From Luteibacter sp. SG786 (GTDB lineage: Bacteria; Pseudomonadota; Gammaproteobacteria; Xanthomonadales; Rhodanobacteraceae), in contig NZ_JAAOYX010000002.1 in NCBI RefSeq assembly GCF_011759605.1, forward strand, positions 806,001 through 870,000: DNA of 64,000 bases, written 5' to 3'. The first letter of the stretch is position 1; each line of letters starts with the position of its first letter. Both the position numbers and the translations under genes were made by a program. The notes beneath the pieces are model-generated. The model worked only from the letters and a program-made list of their open reading frames with translations, ran no database searches and was not told the DNA's origin. Positions 60,597-64,000 of this stretch are shown here, piece after piece.

Positions 60597-61190
60597 CTAT
60601 CGGGGTCCGAAAAGCGCTTCAAGTTTTCCGTCCCGTGGCAAGCCGTTCGCCTTCACAGGCTTTCCATCCGCATCGGCGATCACGATGCCGGGCGTGCCGC
60701 GGAACCCCAGCGACTGCATCAATGCTTGGTTCCTTTCGAGCTGCTCCTGGATGCGGGGGGGGATCGTCTCCACAGGATCGATGCCTCCCTGGGAGAACGT
60801 CGTCTCGTTCCTTGTCAGCGCGGCCGAAGGATCGGACGCACCCAGAATGGCCGCTGCCTTGTTCGGGCTGTCCTCGCGGATCACTCCGACAAGCAGGGTG
60901 CGGATCTGCACCTTGCCCGATTCCACCCAGGGACGAGCCGCTTGCCAGAAGTCGTGGCAATAGGGGCAGTTGGGATCCGTGAAGGCATAGATGATGCGCG
61001 GAGCATCCGGCTTTCCGTCGAGTACCCATGTCGCTTCGGAAAGGGTCTTCATAGCTCCGTCGACCGCTGCGTGGCCCCGCATGGCTTGGGTGTCCACGGG
61101 TCGGCCCTCTTCGGCGGCGAAAGTGGCGGTGGTCATGGCCATGGCGCCAAGCGCAGCGAAGGCCAGCGTGCGATACCGGGGATGGGTCAT
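60597..61190 (-). CDS. DsbG/DsbC-like periplasmic thiol:disulfide protein, short form
   Basis: 197 residues. The signal peptide is cleaved near residue 25 (ATFA-AEE). The catalytic domain begins FTDPNCPYCHDFW, the CPYC active site found in DsbG. The cis-Pro appears at GFRGTPGIVI. At about 172 mature residues it is shorter than E. coli DsbG (about 231), so the N-terminal dimerisation domain appears to be reduced. The role would be protein-sulfenic acid reduction or disulfide isomerisation. AAAGGAA precedes ATG 61190. Confidence 0.88.
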   Translation of the reverse strand: MTHPRYRTLAFAALGAMAMTTATFAAEEGRPVDTQAMRGHAAVDGAMKTLSEATWVLDGKPDAPRIIYAFTDPNCPYCHDFWQAARPWVESGKVQIRTLLVGVIREDSPNKAAAILGASDPSAALTRNETTFSQGGIDPVETIPPRIQEQLERNQALMQSLGFRGTPGIVIADADGKPVKANGLPRDGKLEALFGPR

Positions 61191-61309
61191 GATCGTTCCT
61201 TTGCGGGTAGGTCCCGGCAGAAGACCGGCGAACCGCAGGATCGCTTTCACGATGTGGGCCGTGCGACACGCCTATGCGAGGTCGGCATCGGTCGCGCCCG
61301 GGTGTCTGC

Positions 61310-62044
61310 TTAAGACGCATGGGCCACGGTCGCCGCGGCCTCTTCAATCAACTCGACGACTTCGTAGGGGTGCGACTGGTGCACTGCGTGGCTGGCCCCC
61401 GCAACTTCCACCACGGTGCTGCGTGCGCGACGGCCGTACATGCGCTCGAGGTCGGGGCTCAGGATCTGGTCCGCACCTGCCACCATGTACCAGCTCGGCT
61501 TGTCCTTCCACGCCGGATGTGTGGCCGGCACGTCGAATGCGCCGAGCGCTGTGGGTACCTGTGCGTGCGCCTGGAAATGTGCCGTGGCGGGATCGAGGTC
61601 CGCGGCGTAATCCTCGACATACGCCAGCGGCTCGAAATACAGGAATCCATCCGGCGTCGCCCGCACATCGGTTCCCGCGTGGCTCCGGGGGTCCACGAAT
61701 CTCCTGTCGTTGCCGAGGGGCGTCTCGCCCTCATCGAGGGCATGCGCGGCGATATAGACAAGCGCCCGCACTTTCGGATCGTTTCCGACCCGCGTGATGA
61801 GGGCCCCGCCGTAGCAGTGGCCGACGAGGACCACGGGGTCTGGCTGCATCGCAAGAACACGTGCCACGGCCGCGACGTCCGCTTCGAACGACGTCAGCGG
61901 CTGTTGCGTTACCACCACGGAATAGCCCTTTTCGGTCAGGCGGTCGTGGACGGGCCGCCAGCCGCTGCCGTTCGTCCAGGCGCCGTGCACGAGGACAATG
62001 GTGGTTTTGCGCGTGGATGGGGAGCTTGCAGGGATACCGGTCAT
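61310..62044 (-). CDS. Alpha/beta hydrolase (esterase/MES-type)
   Basis: 244 residues. IVLVHGAWTNGSGWRPV forms the oxyanion region, VVLVGHCYGGALIT is the nucleophile elbow with Ser replaced by Cys (GHCYGG), and SHAVHQSHP supplies the His. Cys at the nucleophile position is known in some alpha/beta hydrolases, for example the dienelactone-type, but is unusual for this esterase-like group. The substrate is unknown. ATG 62044 is chosen over TTG 62056. There is no operon partner. Confidence 0.85.
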   Translation of the reverse strand: MTGIPASSPSTRKTTIVLVHGAWTNGSGWRPVHDRLTEKGYSVVVTQQPLTSFEADVAAVARVLAMQPDPVVLVGHCYGGALITRVGNDPKVRALVYIAAHALDEGETPLGNDRRFVDPRSHAGTDVRATPDGFLYFEPLAYVEDYAADLDPATAHFQAHAQVPTALGAFDVPATHPAWKDKPSWYMVAGADQILSPDLERMYGRRARSTVVEVAGASHAVHQSHPYEVVELIEEAAATVAHAS

Positions 62045-62160
62045 GCCACTGGCCAACGTCGTTCGTCGAAGACGAACTTTGGCAGAACACGATCCGACAA
62101 ATTGAAGTCATGGGCTAGCCGCGTCACGGGAACCATGGGCGTGAGCGTGGCGCAACAATC

Positions 62161-62197
62161 GCACCGTTGGCCGCGCACGGTGCGCGGCCAACGGTGC
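62161..62197 (-). terminator. Perfect 17-base hairpin downstream of the small secreted protein
   Basis: Arms 62161-62177 and 62181-62197 are exact inverse copies with a CGG loop, five bases after the stop codon of the gene ending at 62203. No strong T tract follows on the minus strand. The length suggests strong mRNA end protection or factor-dependent termination. Confidence 0.6.
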
Positions 62198-62202
62198 CAT
62201 GC

Positions 62203-62493
62203 TTACTTGCCTTCCGGAACGAGGTTGGCGAGCTTGCCCTTCTTGTTGAATTCGCAGGTGAAGTTCTTCTTGCCGTCGATGCCCGCGTCGGCCGTGCCCG
62301 AAATAGAGTAACCCGAGTCGGCGGCCTTGATCGGCTGAAGCTGGATGTAGTCGTTCTTGACGTCGAACTTTTTCGACGCCTCGTCCAGGCAGCGCGTGGT
62401 CAGTTTGCCGGGATCCGGACGATCCGAGGCAAAGGCCTGGGAGGCGACAACGAGGCCGAGCGAAGCGGCCAGGAAGAGGGAAGTACGGCGCAT
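62203..62493 (-). CDS. Small secreted protein of unknown function
   Basis: 96 residues. The signal peptide MRRTSLFLAASLGLVVASQA is cleaved near AFA-SDR. The mature domain of about 73 residues is charged and has two Cys (about residues 35 and 80) that could form a disulfide, with SGYSISGTADAGIDGK and FTCEFNKKGKL strands. It should reside in the periplasm. AAGGAGA is seven bases before ATG 62493. I recognise no named family. Confidence 0.75.
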   Translation of the reverse strand: MRRTSLFLAASLGLVVASQAFASDRPDPGKLTTRCLDEASKKFDVKNDYIQLQPIKAADSGYSISGTADAGIDGKKNFTCEFNKKGKLANLVPEGK

Positions 62494-62619
62494 GGATCTA
62501 TCTCCTTACGAGACGCGAGACAGGGTGTATTGCGAGCGAGAGTTTGCCCGCCGCTTCCTTGCGGCAGGATGAATTGACTCTCGTACGGTGTGCCCGCGTC
62601 TCACGCGGAGGAAGATTCT

Positions 62620-64000
62620 TTAGTGGGTGGCAGATGGCTCGGCGGGAACCTTCGTCAGGTCCGCGAGAACCTGTGTGGCCAGTGCGTGAATATCTCCGGT
62701 GGGTTCCGTCGGATAGGTCTTCTCCTCGTGTGCCCACGCTTCTCCGAACGCGTACCAGTCGATTTTCTCCACCTTGTTGCCCGAGCGCAGCGCCGTCTTC
62801 AACGAGTCGAAGTAACGCTGCCAGCGCGCGTAGTAATAGTCGCCGACGAGACCCTGCCATTCGCGGCGGGCGTAATCGGCCACGTCTGGACGGCCCCAGA
62901 TGGTGATGAGCGAGCGTGCGTCGTAGTTGATCGCGGACCATTCGGCGGGGCTGGTCGCATAGGCCTTCGCACGGGCGAGCCACGGTCCCAGCATGAAATG
63001 CCGGTTCGTGCCGAGTACGGCATCCAGCTGCTTCATCGAGCGGAGCCATTCGCCCGTGAGCCGATCGAAGCGGGCCACATCGCGCGCTTCGAATGCCGCA
63101 TTGATCTCCGGCAGCATGACGCGGCTGCGTACCGCCAGTGCCTGTCGCGTGAGGTCGGTGAGGTCATGACGATATGCCGTGCTCTGCCGGAGTGCCGGTG
63201 CGACCTGCACCAGCTCCGCGAGGGCACGTTCGATTTCCACCGGATCGTAGTCCAGCGGCAGAGTGTGCGCATAAAGGCTAGGGGTAAGCTCGAAGAATCC
63301 CGTCTGGTACTTGCTGTCCCACGTCGCCGGCAGGTTGTAGGCCGAGCGTTGCAGGATGTGCCACGCCGCGACGGCGTGCGGATCCGGTGCGGCACCGCCG
63401 TATCGGCGCCATGCCCATTGCCGGAACCACTCGTCGATATCCACAGGTTCCGTACGCCATGCGAGTTCGGTGAAGAATGCGGTCGCCGCCGGGTTGTTGT
63501 CGCTGGCCTCCGGCATCAGGGCCACGCCATTCATCCTGCTGCCGGCTTTCTTCTTCCATTGCCAGAAACGCTCGTTCCACACGGAGAGGTTGGCGCCGAT
63601 GTTCGTGTGTCCGCCGAAGTTCCAGATCGTGCCGAACGTATAGGGTGTGCCCGCCCATTCGGCTTCCCTGTCCGTGTCGGCCGGAACGGCTTCGGATTCG
63701 CCGTCCACGACCAGCGCATGGGCTTTGTCCAGGCCTTTCACGATCGGCGGCAGCGGATTGGTTTCCCATCCCAGGAGCACCCAGATGGCGCCCGGATGGG
63801 CACGATCGAGTGCCGACTGGATGCCGCGGGTGGCTGCAACGAGATCGATGCTGCCGTGGTCGGCACCTTCGATGCCCTCGTGCAGCGGATCCATCTTGTA
63901 CATGTTGCTGTCGCCGAACATGGCCGTCTGGACGCGGTAGAACTCGGCGGCGACCTTGGCGAACACCGGGTCGGTGGGGTCGAGCCAGTCCGGCCGCTTG
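62620..64000 (-). CDS. GH89 alpha-N-acetylglucosaminidase, N-terminus outside window
   Basis: The frame is open at the right edge, so about 460 C-terminal residues are visible; a GTG at 63966 is internal. NAGLU/GH89 features: AAEFYRVQTAMFGDSNMYKMDPLHEG, IWVLLGWETNP, IWNFGGHTNIGANLS and LMPEASDNNPAATAFFTELAW, then the long helical C-terminal domain with AINYDARSLITIWG and GLVGDYYYARW. GH89 enzymes release terminal alpha-linked GlcNAc from glycans. The export signal would lie upstream. This adds to the GH3 and GH29 genes of the window in a glycan-foraging profile. Confidence 0.9.
   Translation of the reverse strand, partial: KRPDWLDPTDPVFAKVAAEFYRVQTAMFGDSNMYKMDPLHEGIEGADHGSIDLVAATRGIQSALDRAHPGAIWVLLGWETNPLPPIVKGLDKAHALVVDGESEAVPADTDREAEWAGTPYTFGTIWNFGGHTNIGANLSVWNERFWQWKKKAGSRMNGVALMPEASDNNPAATAFFTELAWRTEPVDIDEWFRQWAWRRYGGAAPDPHAVAAWHILQRSAYNLPATWDSKYQTGFFELTPSLYAHTLPLDYDPVEIERALAELVQVAPALRQSTAYRHDLTDLTRQALAVRSRVMLPEINAAFEARDVARFDRLTGEWLRSMKQLDAVLGTNRHFMLGPWLARAKAYATSPAEWSAINYDARSLITIWGRPDVADYARREWQGLVGDYYYARWQRYFDSLKTALRSGNKVEKIDWYAFGEAWAHEEKTYPTEPTGDIHALATQVLADLTKVPAEPSATH

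Overview
The window is a high-GC, gene-dense stretch of a gammaproteobacterial chromosome, most likely from Xanthomonadales (Rhodanobacteraceae, in the Luteibacter/Dyella/Rhodanobacter range). This rests on base composition, protein families typical of that group, and the intergenic palindromic elements beginning TGTGGGAGCC or TGTAGGAGCC. The genus is an inference; no rRNA or tRNA gene was found. Both ends cut through genes: the 3' end of a probable secreted glycosidase at the left and a GH89 alpha-N-acetylglucosaminidase at the right.

Layout. 1-9.8 kb: glycosidase tail, Lhr helicase, secreted GH3 beta-glucosidase, an outer-membrane beta-barrel protein and a secreted TAP-like hydrolase. 9.8-16 kb: a structured intergenic region, a candidate 58-residue protein, the mprF-virJ(acvB) lipid-modification operon and an LtaS/OpgB-type sulfatase. 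16-24.5 kb: nicotinamide phosphoribosyltransferase, pirin, luciferase-like monooxygenase, PIN protein, DUF72, an orphan NarL-type regulator, and a GlxA-type regulator divergent from an HD hydrolase. 24.5-28.7 kb: a TonB receptor with a Fur-box promoter, a PepSY membrane protein and an L1-like subclass B3 metallo-beta-lactamase. 28.7-33.5 kb: a trimeric autotransporter adhesin with its TpgA-like peptidoglycan-binding lipoprotein, behind a long leader with a Crp/Clp-like site. 33.5-40.3 kb: acyltransferase, LigD, and two paralogous fimbrial-adhesin-like proteins, one fused to a degenerate subtilase. 40.4-46.5 kb: copAB, a DHA2 transporter, a GH29 fucosidase and a DksA-type zinc finger. 46.5-52 kb: a frameshifted chemoreceptor behind a sigma-28 promoter, DUF899, GST, a flavin monooxygenase and an L,D-transpeptidase. 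52.1-56.2 kb: a tightly overlapping three-gene operon of TIR-TM-TPR, a 42-residue peptide and SLOG-4TM. 56.2-62.5 kb: small redox and detoxification proteins (NmrA-like, OsmC, tautomerase, MAPEG, DsbG-like, alpha/beta hydrolase) around a second GlxA-type regulator.

The most notable locus is the TIR/peptide/SLOG-membrane operon. It has the logic of Thoeris-type immunity (a TIR enzyme makes a nucleotide signal and a SLOG domain senses it), but the effector appears to be a multi-helix membrane module and the TIR protein is itself membrane-anchored with a TPR tail. The second is the fimbrial-adhesin/pseudo-subtilase chimera, which has lost its catalytic serine and oxyanion asparagine and has a disrupted histidine motif. 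The adhesin promoter architecture, the frameshifted chemoreceptor and the structured RNA-like element near 9.9 kb are also worth following up.
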